DNA from: Mycobacteriales bacterium
Lineage (GTDB): Bacteria; Actinomycetota; Actinomycetes; Mycobacteriales; Mycobacteriaceae
NCBI GenBank assembly: GCA_012842085.1
Contig: DUTM01000006.1
Location: 62,001-126,000, forward strand
Direction of reading: 5' to 3'
DNA: 64,000 nt
In this document: piece after piece, positions 55,915 to 64,000 of the stretch
How positions within the stretch are numbered: the stretch's first letter is position 1
Layout: each line of letters opens with the position of its first letter
The notes under the pieces: generated by a model
The model's input: only the letters and a program-made list of their open reading frames with translations
Databases searched by the model: none
Told to the model about the DNA's origin: nothing
Made by a program: the position numbers and the translations under genes

Positions 55915-56763
55915 CTAGTCTCTGGGAGGTATTTCGCCCAGATTAATGGCCCGCAGCACCTGTTCATGGAGCAGACCATTGGTGGCGACTGCCTCGCCGG
56001 TGTGGGGGCCGGGCCGCCCATCCAGGGAGGTGAACTGGCCGCCCGCTTCACGCACCAAAATGTCGAGTGCTGCCAGATCCCAGAGACACACTTCTGGTTC
56101 TGCGGCAACATCAACGGCACCTTCGGCCATTAGACAGTAGGACAGAAAGTCCCCGTAGGCGCGCATCCGCCAGGCGCTATTCATCATGTTGACAAAGTTG
56201 TCCATAATGTTGCGGCGCTTCCAACCGATAAGGCTAGAGAAACTGATGGAGGCGTCCTGCAGTTTGCTGACTTTGGAAACGTGCAGCCGTTTCGGAGTGC
56301 CATTGTCGAAGCTGCGGTAGGCGCCCTCTCCTTCGGCGGCCCACCAACGGCGTTTAATCGCAGGGGCGGAGATGACGCACAGCCGCGGAACCCCATCCAC
56401 CATTAACGCAATAAGGGTGGCCCAGGTGGGAACTGCCCGCACAAAGTTTTTGGTGCCGTCAATGGGGTCAATAATCCACTGGCGTCCCGTGTATTCGGCT
56501 TCGCCCCCATATTCTTCCCCCACCACATCATCTTCAGGGAGTACCTCTGCGAGATGTTTGCGAATGGCTTTCTCAACTGCCAGGTCCGCGTCGGTGACGG
56601 GGCTGAGATCCGGTTTGGAGTCCACCCGCAGATTGTCTGCCTCGAAGCGGGACATGGTGATCTCATCAGCAATGTCCGCAAGCTGGTAGGCGACCTTCAG
56701 GTCGTCACCATAGGCACCGGCGGCACCCGGAAGGTTATCAATATCTATCGAAGAGCTGGTCAC
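55915..56763 (-). CDS. hisN: Histidinol-phosphatase, inositol monophosphatase fold (HisN)
   Basis: A Mg2+-dependent phosphatase of 282 residues for the penultimate histidine step. Metal motifs: [16 protein letters not shown] (residues about 110-119) and WDLAALD. The string [23 protein letters not shown] and the [18 protein letters not shown] segment match actinobacterial HisN closely. The GTG at 56763 has GAAGGAGA about ten bases upstream and is the best start; a TTG at 56805 would add 14 residues. It is the downstream gene of a tandem pair with a second IMPase-family protein on the same strand. Confidence 0.88.
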   Translation of the reverse strand: MTSSSIDIDNLPGAAGAYGDDLKVAYQLADIADEITMSRFEADNLRVDSKPDLSPVTDADLAVEKAIRKHLAEVLPEDDVVGEEYGGEAEYTGRQWIIDPIDGTKNFVRAVPTWATLIALMVDGVPRLCVISAPAIKRRWWAAEGEGAYRSFDNGTPKRLHVSKVSKLQDASISFSSLIGWKRRNIMDNFVNMMNSAWRMRAYGDFLSYCLMAEGAVDVAAEPEVCLWDLAALDILVREAGGQFTSLDGRPGPHTGEAVATNGLLHEQVLRAINLGEIPPRD

Positions 56764-56848
56764 TGCGTCGAATTCTCCTTCAGCCGGCTTACTGGGGGTT
56801 ACCAAAACTCTACCACCCGGTTACCTGACTGTAGTGGGCAAGAAGGCG

Positions 56849-57739
56849 CTAATTGCCGACCAGCAGTTCAGCCGCCTCGTCTACGAGATGCGGTGCTCCA
56901 GCCACAGTCCAGATTTCTCCCGCGGAGTCCACATCCACAACTTTGCCGCCCACACCCCACACCAGGGCTGCGCCGGGCAGGCGATCCCAATCGGGCAGAC
57001 GGTGCTGAATCCACAGGTCAGTGTCCCCTTCTGCGACTGAAGCCAGGTCAACGGAGGCAGAACCCATCATGCGGTAGGTGGCTACACTTTTAACAACCCG
57101 CAGCCAGGCCGCATGAATGTCGTTGATGGGGCCTTCCGGATCTGACGTGAACCGGGGATGCAGATAGGTGTTGAGGCAGGCACTACTTAGATCTTTGGGG
57201 GTGACGCGATTCTCATCGCCGAACTGGGGCAGTGTTACCCCATCGCGAGTGGTGGGATAGTTTTTGCCGCCCACCCAGAGAGTGTCTTCGCAGGGCTGGT
57301 AGACGGCCCCAACGGTGACGTTATCCGATCCAGATAGGTGCAGTTCCCGGCCAGTGAGAGCGGTGTCGGTAGTGGGGTCGTTTTCGGTGAAGGCTACCGC
57401 TGAACACCAGTATTCGAAGTTGCGCGAAAAATTGTAGGTGCCGTCCACCGGGTCGATGGTCCACCGGGTACCACTAGTGCCGGTACGAGTCGTGCCCTCT
57501 TCCCCCAAGATGGCGTCGTTGGGCCGTTGCTCGTGGAGGGTAGTCACCACATATTCTTCAGCAGCCTTATCGGCTTCCGTCACCACATCACTAATGGAGC
57601 TTTTCTGGCTAATGGTGAGGCCTTCGTTCCGCATACGGTGTGCGATGCGCCCGGCATTGCGGGCGAGCTGGGAGGCCAGCTCCACATTTTCGAAAGTCTT
57701 GGACACCATATCTGCGCTGTTTGGAGTAGAAGTAACCAC
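56849..57739 (-). CDS. Inositol monophosphatase family protein
   Basis: A second IMPase-fold phosphatase of about 296 residues. Metal-binding motifs are GEEG, IDPVDGTYNFSR and a less regular PDWDRLPGAALVWGVGG. A 40-residue segment with TGRELHLSGSDNVTVGAVYQPCED lies after the first motif. It may dephosphorylate myo-inositol phosphate for mycothiol or phosphatidylinositol, or a related sugar phosphate. The GTG at 57739 is preceded exactly six bases away by TATGTT, suggesting a leaderless start; a TTG at 57799 would extend it. It shares strand and direction with hisN, 85 bases downstream. Confidence 0.82.
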   Translation of the reverse strand: MVTSTPNSADMVSKTFENVELASQLARNAGRIAHRMRNEGLTISQKSSISDVVTEADKAAEEYVVTTLHEQRPNDAILGEEGTTRTGTSGTRWTIDPVDGTYNFSRNFEYWCSAVAFTENDPTTDTALTGRELHLSGSDNVTVGAVYQPCEDTLWVGGKNYPTTRDGVTLPQFGDENRVTPKDLSSACLNTYLHPRFTSDPEGPINDIHAAWLRVVKSVATYRMMGSASVDLASVAEGDTDLWIQHRLPDWDRLPGAALVWGVGGKVVDVDSAGEIWTVAGAPHLVDEAAELLVGN

Positions 57740-57745
57740 GTCCCC

Positions 57746-57751
57746 AACATA
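57746..57751 (-). promoter_or_regulatory. -10 hexamer of leaderless IMPase-family gene
   Basis: TATGTT on the minus strand, six bases before the GTG at 57739. It lies just after the menE stop and supports this start choice. Confidence 0.5.
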
Positions 57752-57767
57752 TCGGTTTTGGGGGTAG

Positions 57768-59036
57768 CTAGCTAGCGCTGGGAAGTTCGCCCCGAGCAAT
57801 TTGGTTTTTCAGTTCATTTCTATTCAGTTTCCCGCTACCTGTGCGCGGAAAATGCTGCGCAAGATAGAGGCGGCGGGGAACAGCATGCCGGCCATGCTCG
57901 CGTTCGACAACACCTTGAATCTCTTGCAGCGTCGGGGCGGGGCGGTTGGGGTGGGGGATAACTATTGCTACGACACATTCCCCAAAATGGGAGTCCGGCT
58001 CACCTGTGATAGCCACATCGCGTGCTAGACCTGCCGACTGGAGGCTAGCTTCCAAAGGCTGCGGCATCACAATAAGCCCACCCGAGTTAATGGCTTCATC
58101 CAAACGGCCGTCAATAATAAGCCTGCCTGCCGCGTCATAGTGCCCCACATCCTGGGTGTGGAACCAGCGGCCACTATCGGTGGTTTCCCAAGCTGGTGAC
58201 GGAGAGTGTGGGCTGCTACCGTCCTCCACGTAGCCATCTGCGAGGGTTTCCCCGCCGATGCTAATCCGGTGGGTGACGGGATCTAGCGCAATAGTGGTGG
58301 CGGGGCCAGGCCGGCCGTTGAAAAGCACTCCACCAGCCACTTCGGAGCTGCCGTAGCCGGGGACGACCGGGACTTCTTGTGCTTTTAGTTCCGCAAGTTG
58401 GGGTGCTGGGATGGGGGCTCCGCCGGAAACAATCCCGTCTAGGTCGCGCAACGCGGCGAGTGCTTCCCGTGCGATGCTACGCCTGGTGGTATCGCTGGAG
58501 TCTGCATCCTGCAGCAGGGTGTCCAGTTGGGAGGGCACCAACGACATGTAGTGGCGGGCGCCTGGGCTCGCGGACAGTAGTTCGTCGATCCCGTCGAGTA
58601 ATTCAGCTGGCTGAAAAGTGGTGGTGTGGGGGAGTGCCAATGGGGTGTGGCCAGCGTGCAGCGAGCGCAGCAGCACCTGCATACCAATAATGTGATGGGC
58701 AGGGACGGCGAGTAGCCACCGGCCTGGCCCACCTAAAGCGGCATGAGTGCTGGCGCAGGAGGCGCGGAGAGCTGCCGCAGATAAACGCGCACCTTTTGGC
58801 ACTCCAGTGGTCCCGGATGTGGCCATAATGAGGGCGGCGCCGAGCGCACTTTTCCCAGCGAAATGCTGGGTGAGCAGACTGTAGCGCTGCCGGGTGGCGT
58901 TGGTGTTGGGGGTAGGGACGGGAAGAAGCGGAGGAGTGGTGCCGGCAAGGCAATCCTCAAGAAGCGGGTAGAGCTCCTTAATGTGTGCACCCTCCGGCAT
59001 AACAAGAGGGGTAATGGTGTCCGGCATACCGACCAT
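57768..59036 (-). CDS. menE: o-Succinylbenzoate-CoA ligase (MenE)
   Basis: Acyl-adenylating ligase of 422 residues in menaquinone synthesis. Motifs: the P-loop ATSGTTGVPKG (about 72-82), GYGSSEVAGG (A5), WFHTQDVGHYDAAGRLIIDGR (A7/A8 region), and TGSGKLNRNEL with the catalytic Lys near the C-terminus. The run GRWLLAVPAHHIIGMQVL and NSGGLIVMPQPLEA closely follow mycobacterial MenE. The start may be ATG 59036 or ATG 59027; no RBS. It is divergent from the bioF-like gene. Other men genes are not in the window, so this is a detached member of the pathway. Confidence 0.86.
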   Translation of the reverse strand: MVGMPDTITPLVMPEGAHIKELYPLLEDCLAGTTPPLLPVPTPNTNATRQRYSLLTQHFAGKSALGAALIMATSGTTGVPKGARLSAAALRASCASTHAALGGPGRWLLAVPAHHIIGMQVLLRSLHAGHTPLALPHTTTFQPAELLDGIDELLSASPGARHYMSLVPSQLDTLLQDADSSDTTRRSIAREALAALRDLDGIVSGGAPIPAPQLAELKAQEVPVVPGYGSSEVAGGVLFNGRPGPATTIALDPVTHRISIGGETLADGYVEDGSSPHSPSPAWETTDSGRWFHTQDVGHYDAAGRLIIDGRLDEAINSGGLIVMPQPLEASLQSAGLARDVAITGEPDSHFGECVVAIVIPHPNRPAPTLQEIQGVVEREHGRHAVPRRLYLAQHFPRTGSGKLNRNELKNQIARGELPSAS

Positions 59037-59064
59037 TATTGAACACTGTACAAGGGTTTGTCAT

Positions 59065-60176
59065 ATGCTCTATGACATGCGCCATGATCGAGCTAGAAAC
59101 CACGTGGGCCAGTGTTTAGACCTCGCCTCCAACGACTACCTCAACATGTCTCAGCACCCGGATGTTATTGCCGCTGCTAGCCGGGTTCTTCATAAGTGGG
59201 GCACCGGAGCGCGAAGCAGCCGAGTGGTTACCGGTACCCATCCGGCACACCACGAATTTGAGAGCACCTTAAGCCGGTATCTGCAGGCCCCAGCGGCACT
59301 CGTGTTTTCTTCCGGCTACACCGCAAATATGGCTGCTATAACAGCGTTTTCCAGCTCGACAACCCAGCTCATTTGCGACCGCAGAAACCACGCCAGCCTT
59401 ATTGACGCCTGCCGGTTAACGGGCGCCCGCAAAACAATTATCGATGTCGCGGATCGCCAGGAGCTGCGGAATACACTCGCCCGGTTTAGTGATGAACAAA
59501 CGCTGGTGGTGTGTGACGCAGTGGATAGCGTCACCGGCGAAACCTTGGACGTGGCAGCTATTTACGCTGAGACACACCGCGCCGGAGCGTTACTCATTGT
59601 CGACAATGCGCATGGTTTAGGGGTGTGGGGAGATGACGGAGCCGGTCCGTTCCCAGAGCTTTTCAGCAGCAAAGAATATCGCGCCGCTCAGGACCTCATC
59701 GTCACCTGTACCCTTTCCAAAGCTTTAGGGGCGCAAGGTGGCGCAATTGTGTGTAGCCCGCAGCAGCGACAGCATCTTGTAGATACGGCGCGCACCTTCA
59801 TTTTTGATACTGCTTTGGCCCCTGTCATGGCAGCGGCGGCGGCAACTTCACTGAAAATTATTTGTGAAACACCCCACATCCTAAAAGAGCTTCACGGAAC
59901 CGTTGACATTCTTGCTGAAAAGCTCCGGATGCGGGGTGTGGATATCCGGGCAAACCACAGCGATGCGGCGGCGCCCATTATTTACGTGCCATTGGGAAAT
60001 CCCGAAAAAGCCGTGGCACAGTTGAAACCATTGAAAAAGAAGGAATATTAGTGGGCTGCTTCACTCCGCCAAGTGTGAAGTGGCAGGAAAGTGGAATGCG
60101 TCTCACACTGCACCGAAAGCTGTCTCTAGAACACATCGATTTCGTGGCTGACACCATTGCTTTAGCGCTCAACTAG
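59065..60176 (+). pseudogene. bioF: bioF-like aminotransferase-fold acyl transferase with frameshift
   Basis: PLP-dependent alpha-oxoamine synthase, nearest to 8-amino-7-oxononanoate synthase (BioF) of biotin synthesis. Frame one (59065-60051) gives LDLASNDYLNMSQHP, GTGARSSRVVTGTHPAHHEFE, FSSGYTANMAAI, the DNAHGLGVWG motif and TLSKALGAQGG with the PLP Lys, then stops at KKKEY. The missing C-terminus continues in the -1 frame from about 60036: EGILVGCFTPPSV, MRLTLHRKLS, ending at 60176. The joined product has the normal length of about 370 residues. The break lies in an AAAAAG run. It could be a real mutation, a sequencing indel or ribosomal frameshifting. Confidence 0.82.
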
Positions 60177-60225
60177 CGTTACAGTGCACCCCCCGCCTTG
60201 AATACGCATTTACCCCCGCTTTAAT

Positions 60226-60756
60226 ATGGCCACTATGAGTAATGAACAATCGCTCCCCGTGGTCTACTTCCTTGGCGCCAAAAACGTTGAAAAGAGCCCT
60301 ATGGCAGAAGCAATTGCCAATGCTCGCCACGGGAACCTTATTCGCGCCTACTCTGCTGGAACGGAATGTGAAGAGGGGGTGCCACGCGACGCCGACTGTG
60401 TAGCAGCTCTCGCCGAAAAAGATATTGAGCTGAAGGGATCCTCCACTCCGGTAGATGAGGAACTCTTCCGCACCGCCGATGCCATTATCATCGTCTCCCG
60501 CAAGATGAACGTCGATCCGGTGCCTGGAATGCGAGGAATCATCACTCGGTGGGGTGTTATTGAACCCTCCGATGATGGCATTAGTGGCAGGGAGCGTGCC
60601 AATATGTTGCGCGACTACCTTATCCGCCGCGTAGATGCATTGGCGGTGGGTATTGCTACCAATGACGGAACCATCCGAAGCGGCCTCATTGGGGAAGATA
60701 TTCTCGACCAGACTGGGGGCCAAAAGTCCAGTCGTCGACTCACCGGTGTGAAGTAA
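60226..60756 (+). CDS. LMW protein-phosphatase/arsenate-reductase-like pseudoenzyme
   Basis: A 176-residue protein with the low-molecular-weight phosphatase/ArsC fold: P-loop-like VVYFLGAKNVEKSPMAEAIA, then AYSAGTECEEGVPRDADCVAAL and LFRTADAIIIVSRKM. The catalytic Cys (CxxNxxRS) is Gly17, the P-loop Arg is Lys23, and the general-acid Asp of the WxxxDP loop is Glu113. It should not catalyse phosphate or arsenate chemistry and may be a binding or regulatory protein. The N-terminus MATMSN has two possible ATGs (60226, 60235). It stands alone between bioF and the galactosidases. Confidence 0.75.
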   Translation: MATMSNEQSLPVVYFLGAKNVEKSPMAEAIANARHGNLIRAYSAGTECEEGVPRDADCVAALAEKDIELKGSSTPVDEELFRTADAIIIVSRKMNVDPVPGMRGIITRWGVIEPSDDGISGRERANMLRDYLIRRVDALAVGIATNDGTIRSGLIGEDILDQTGGQKSSRRLTGVK

Positions 60757-60888
60757 TTTCTCACACCCTGTGGCCTGTGGGATTCTCTTAATTTAACAGA
60801 AAATTTTCTTAGCTGAAAACAGCTCTAATGCACACTTTCTCGTGCTTGAATCAAAATAGCAGGAGAAAAAGCATTGGAGCTGATCAGT

Positions 60889-62082
60889 ATGCGCAAAAAA
60901 ATCCTCGCTGCACTATTAGCAACAGTTCTGGCCACCGGACTTTTTACCAGCTTGGGTCCTGCTCCCGCTCAAGCGCTCGATAATGGTCTCGCGAAAACCC
61001 CGCCCATGGGGTGGAACAGCTGGAATATTTTCGGTTGCGACATTGACCAGTGGAAAATCAAAGGCATGGCAGACGCTATGGTGGCCCACGGTTTGCGGGA
61101 CGCCGGGTACGAGTACCTCACCATGGATGACTGTTGGCAAGCCAAAGACCGACTCCCCAACGGTGAACTGACCTGGAACAAAGAACGCTTCCCGGATGGC
61201 ATTCCCGCCCTCTCCCGCTACATCCACTCCAAGGGCCTCAAGTTCGGCATGTATGGGAACCCCGGAAAGGCCAGCTGCGCCCAAATCTATAGAGGCTATC
61301 CGGGACGCTCCGGCAGCCTGGGGCACGAATATCAAGACGCCCGCACCTATGCCCGCTGGGGTGTGGACTACCTCAAATACGACTGGTGCCGTGCCGAACT
61401 GAACGGCGTAAAGGGAGAACAAGGCTTCGCCCTGATGCGGGATGCCCTCAAAGCCACTGGACGTCCCATTGTCTACTCGATTCACTACGAACCAGAACAG
61501 CCCATTCCGGACTGGTATCCAGAAGTCGCCAATCTGTGGCGCACCACCGGCGACATTTTCGACTCGTGGTTCTCCGTTGCGGGCATTGCCATGTTCACGC
61601 TTCCCATTGCCCACCACTCGCGGCCGGGAGCCTGGAACGACCCCGACATGTTGGAGATTGGCAACGGCGGCCTCAACTACGCCGAATCGGTCTCCCACAT
61701 GACCTTGTGGTCAATGTTGGCGGCCCCACTCATGTTGGGCAATGATCTGCGGAGCATGAAGCCAAAAGACCTGGCTATTGTGAAAAACAAATTGGCGTTG
61801 CGGGTAGACCAAGACCGGCTTGGCCAAGCCGCCCGCAAGGTTAAAGGATTCCCACAGTGGGTCCTTATCCGGCCACTCACCAACAACCAATGGGCAGTAT
61901 CGTTCACCAACTTTGGAGCGACCCCCAAACGTATTTCCGTCACCCTCGAGGAACTGGGGCTGAACGGAAAATGGAAGTTTAAAGAGGCTTTCACGGGCCG
62001 CAGTGGAATGGTTGCTGAGGAACTTGCGGAGACTGTTGTCGCCCACGGCTCCAGCCTTTACGTCCTTAGCAAGGTGAAGTAA
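60889..62082 (+). CDS. Secreted GH27 alpha-galactosidase, first of three tandem copies
   Basis: An exported glycosidase of about 397 residues. Signal peptide MRKKILAALLATVLATGLF..., cleaved near AQA-LD. GH27 hallmarks: TPPMGWNSWNIFGCDID, MDDCWQA, YLKYDWC with the nucleophile Asp (about 165), and WRTTGD with the acid/base Asp (about 222), then WNDPDMLEIGN. Cleaves terminal alpha-galactosides or alpha-N-acetylgalactosaminides. The C-terminal beta domain ends VLSKVK. ATG 60889 starts at the signal peptide; a TTG at 60874 with AGGAG is also possible. The next copy begins three bases after the stop. Confidence 0.93.
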   Translation: MRKKILAALLATVLATGLFTSLGPAPAQALDNGLAKTPPMGWNSWNIFGCDIDQWKIKGMADAMVAHGLRDAGYEYLTMDDCWQAKDRLPNGELTWNKERFPDGIPALSRYIHSKGLKFGMYGNPGKASCAQIYRGYPGRSGSLGHEYQDARTYARWGVDYLKYDWCRAELNGVKGEQGFALMRDALKATGRPIVYSIHYEPEQPIPDWYPEVANLWRTTGDIFDSWFSVAGIAMFTLPIAHHSRPGAWNDPDMLEIGNGGLNYAESVSHMTLWSMLAAPLMLGNDLRSMKPKDLAIVKNKLALRVDQDRLGQAARKVKGFPQWVLIRPLTNNQWAVSFTNFGATPKRISVTLEELGLNGKWKFKEAFTGRSGMVAEELAETVVAHGSSLYVLSKVK

Positions 62083-62085
62083 GAA

Positions 62086-63285
62086 GTGGGACTCCCGCGA
62101 ATCCCTCAAGGCGCAGTAGCGGCTGCCACCGGGCTGCTCACCCTCGGGTTGCTGCTGCAACCGGTACCAGCACAGGCCCTTGAGAATGGGTTGGCACGCA
62201 CCCCGCCGATGGGGTGGAATACGTGGAACGCCTTCCGTTGCGATATTGACCAGTGGAAAATCAAAGGCATGGCAGACGCCATAGTGGAGACTGGTCTGCG
62301 CGACGCCGGCTATGTGTACCTGAACGTGGATGACTGCTGGCAAGCACCCCAGCGGAAGCCAAACGGGGAACTTACCTGGGATAAGGAAAGGTTCCCTGAC
62401 GGCATTCTCGCACTAGCGCGCTACGTGCACTCCAAGGGTCTCAAGTTCGGTCTTTACGCAACGCCGGGAAGTCGCGGATGCGCCAATATTTGGGACGATT
62501 ATCCAGGTAAAACTGGCAGTATTGGCCACGAATACCAGGATGCCCGCACCTTCGCCCGCTGGGGTGTGGACTACCTCAAATATGATTGGTGCAAAGCCGA
62601 CGAAGATGGGCTCACAGGCGAATCCGCCTTCGGTTTGATGCGCGATGCCATCCAGGCCACAGGCCGCCCCATGGTCTATTCGATCCACCACGAACCCGAA
62701 CTTCCGGTTCGGGACTGGTACCCGAAAGTCTCCAACCTGTGGCGCACCACGGGAGACATCAATGACCACTGGTTTTCCATTGCCCGGATTTCATTGATGA
62801 CCATCCCCATTGCACATCATTCTCGCCCCGGTGCCTGGAATGATCCGGACATGTTGGAGATCGGTAATGGTGGGCTCAACTATGCGGAATCCGTATCGCA
62901 CATGACGCTGTGGTCCATGCTGGCAGCACCCCTGCTACTGGGCAACGATATTCGGACCATGAAAGACCAGGACATAGCCATCGTCACCAACAGATTGGCA
63001 CTACGCGTCGACCAGGATCGCCTGGGCAAAGCAGCACACCGCGTCAAACACTTCCCCCACCTGGTTCTGGCTCGTCCCCTCACCAATGGCGAATGGGCCG
63101 TCTCATTCACCAACTATGGTTCAATCCCCGCCCGCATATCGGTGACTTTGGAGGAGCTCGGCCTCACCGGAAACTGGGTCTTCGAAGAAGCCTTCAGTGG
63201 CCGGAAAGGTGCCGTAAAAAACGAACTGGCCAGCACCGTAGTGCGACATAGTTCCAACCTCTACGTATTGCGCCCCGTGTCATAA
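62086..63285 (+). CDS. Secreted GH27 alpha-galactosidase, second tandem copy
   Basis: A 399-residue paralogue of its neighbours. The signal peptide (to about AQA-LE at 31-32) comes from a GTG start. GH27 motifs are complete: TPPMGWNTWNAFRCDID, VDDCWQA, YLKYDWCKAD, WRTTGDINDHW and WNDPDMLEIGN. The long near-identical stretches (for example DQWKIKGMADA, GPGAWNDPDMLE-type blocks) show recent tandem duplication. Three bases separate it from copy one and 15 from copy three, so all are one operon. Substrate linkage preferences may differ through the loops after KYDWC. Confidence 0.93.
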   Translation: MGLPRIPQGAVAAATGLLTLGLLLQPVPAQALENGLARTPPMGWNTWNAFRCDIDQWKIKGMADAIVETGLRDAGYVYLNVDDCWQAPQRKPNGELTWDKERFPDGILALARYVHSKGLKFGLYATPGSRGCANIWDDYPGKTGSIGHEYQDARTFARWGVDYLKYDWCKADEDGLTGESAFGLMRDAIQATGRPMVYSIHHEPELPVRDWYPKVSNLWRTTGDINDHWFSIARISLMTIPIAHHSRPGAWNDPDMLEIGNGGLNYAESVSHMTLWSMLAAPLLLGNDIRTMKDQDIAIVTNRLALRVDQDRLGKAAHRVKHFPHLVLARPLTNGEWAVSFTNYGSIPARISVTLEELGLTGNWVFEEAFSGRKGAVKNELASTVVRHSSNLYVLRPVS

Positions 63286-63300
63286 GGAAAGGAAAGACAC

Positions 63301-64000
63301 ATGTCTCTGCCACGTATTTCGAAAGGTGGCGTACTGCTCGCCACCGGTGCACTAGCTTTGGGAATGCTGCTCAATCCAGCGCCAGCGCAAGCACACAATA
63401 ATGGCGTGGCACTCACCCCACCCATGGGGTGGTCGAGCTGGAACATTTTTGGCTGCGATATTGATCAATGGAAGATCATGGATATTGCGGACGCCATTGT
63501 GGAAGGGGGACTGCGCGACGCCGGCTACATCTACGTCAATGTGGACGACTGTTGGCAGGCCCAAGAACGGCTTCCCAACGGGGAACTCACCTGGGATAAG
63601 AAACGCTTCCCGGATGGCATTCCCGCACTGGCCAAATACATGCACGACCGCGGCCTCAAACTGGGTATCTACGGCAACCCAGGTACGCAAAGCTGTGCTG
63701 TGTGGGCCGGCAATTACACCGGCAAGATGGGGTCGCTGGGACACGAATACCAGGATGCTCGCACCTTCGCCCGCTGGGGAGTGGACTACCTCAAATATGA
63801 CGATTGCTGGTCCAAAGTAGAAGGCGTGAATGCTAAGGAAGCCTTCACAAAAATGTCGCGGGCGCTGAAAGCGACCGGCCGTCCCATCGTTTACTCCATA
63901 CACAACATGCCCCAACTGCCCATCCGAGACTGGTATCCGGAAGTGGCGAACATGTGGCGCACCACCCCCGACATTTTTGATAACTGGTACTCGGTTGCTG
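63301..64000 (+). CDS. Secreted GH27 alpha-galactosidase, third tandem copy (cut by window end)
   Basis: An open frame runs from ATG 63301 to the end of the window (about 233 codons). AAGGAAAGGAAAG lies upstream of the ATG. It has a signal peptide (MSLPRISKGGVLLATGA..., cleaved near AQA-HN), TPPMGWSSWNIFGCDID, VDDCWQA, YLKYDDCW with the nucleophile Asp, and WRTTPD just before the edge. The active-site region differs from copies one and two (DDCW for DWCK; TPD for TGD), so specificity may differ. The 3' end lies beyond the window. Confidence 0.9.
   Translation, partial: MSLPRISKGGVLLATGALALGMLLNPAPAQAHNNGVALTPPMGWSSWNIFGCDIDQWKIMDIADAIVEGGLRDAGYIYVNVDDCWQAQERLPNGELTWDKKRFPDGIPALAKYMHDRGLKLGIYGNPGTQSCAVWAGNYTGKMGSLGHEYQDARTFARWGVDYLKYDDCWSKVEGVNAKEAFTKMSRALKATGRPIVYSIHNMPQLPIRDWYPEVANMWRTTPDIFDNWYSVA

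Noticed and set aside
57768-60176. menE and bioF as one biosynthetic unit (acyl-AMP ligase plus oxoamine synthase)
   Set aside because: They are divergently oriented and the ligase matches MenE specifically, so a shared product is not supported.

Overview
The window reads as a chromosomal segment of a moderately GC-rich actinobacterium of the Mycobacteriales (Corynebacterium/Mycobacterium side). The basis is gene content and order: mtrB-lpqB, comF-hpf-secA, a SigH/RshA pair, WhiB1, an Rv3212-like gene beside an RhlE-type helicase, a DUF3107/TetR/MoeB/TIGR02569/AdnA/AdnB/channel/mycoredoxin/UvrD2 block, and a DUF2342/PDZ-S16/UPF0182 block. All of these follow the M. tuberculosis Rv3193-Rv3245 neighbourhood, with losses (no nudC or whiB7 seen). 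A small-genome skin- or abscess-associated genus such as Lawsonella would fit the compact layout, the secreted lipases and the glycosidases, but that is only a guess. I see no prophage, insertion sequence or CRISPR array.

Layout. 1-4073: 3' end of the sensor kinase mtrB, lipoprotein lpqB and comF, transcribed rightward with overlapping or abutting ends. 4074-7926: hpf with a structured leader, and secA, each followed by a strong terminator. 7940-10474: a secreted lipase-like protein, an Rv3235-family protein, a HAD-like protein and a DUF6912 protein. 10477-16454: a leftward cluster of two half-size ABC transporters behind a DtxR-type operator, then aroA and rsgA. 16576-18877: ybaK, the self-regulated sigH-rshA operon, and whiB1. 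19242-25261: Rv3212-like gene, rhlE, DUF3107, TetR, a MoeB-like protein and a TIGR02569 protein. 25312-35967: DNA-repair block (adnA-adnB, a K+ channel, mycoredoxin, uvrD2). 35984-43198: orphan cyclodehydratase-like protein, YgjP-like metallohydrolase, DUF2342, PDZ-S16 protease, UPF0182. 43382-49780: second secreted lipase, initiator tRNA, alanine/sodium symporter, DUF1846-DUF436, an ArsD-like protein with pyridoxal kinase. 49849-53095: an overlapping pair of large paralogues of unknown function, one secreted and one not. 53271-60756: a PabA-PabB-PabC fusion, two inositol-phosphatase-family proteins (one HisN), menE, a frameshifted bioF and a phosphatase-like pseudoenzyme. 60889-64000: three tandem secreted GH27 alpha-galactosidases, the last cut by the window edge.

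Three themes stand out. First, at least eleven genes have a -10-like hexamer placed so that transcription would start on the start codon, which implies widespread leaderless mRNAs. Second, several proteins keep their fold motifs but have lost catalytic or metal-binding residues: the glutaminase domain of the Pab fusion, the LMW-phosphatase-like protein, the MoeB-like protein and RshA. Third, secreted hydrolases (two lipases, three alpha-galactosidases) point to a host-surface lifestyle feeding on lipids and galactosides.
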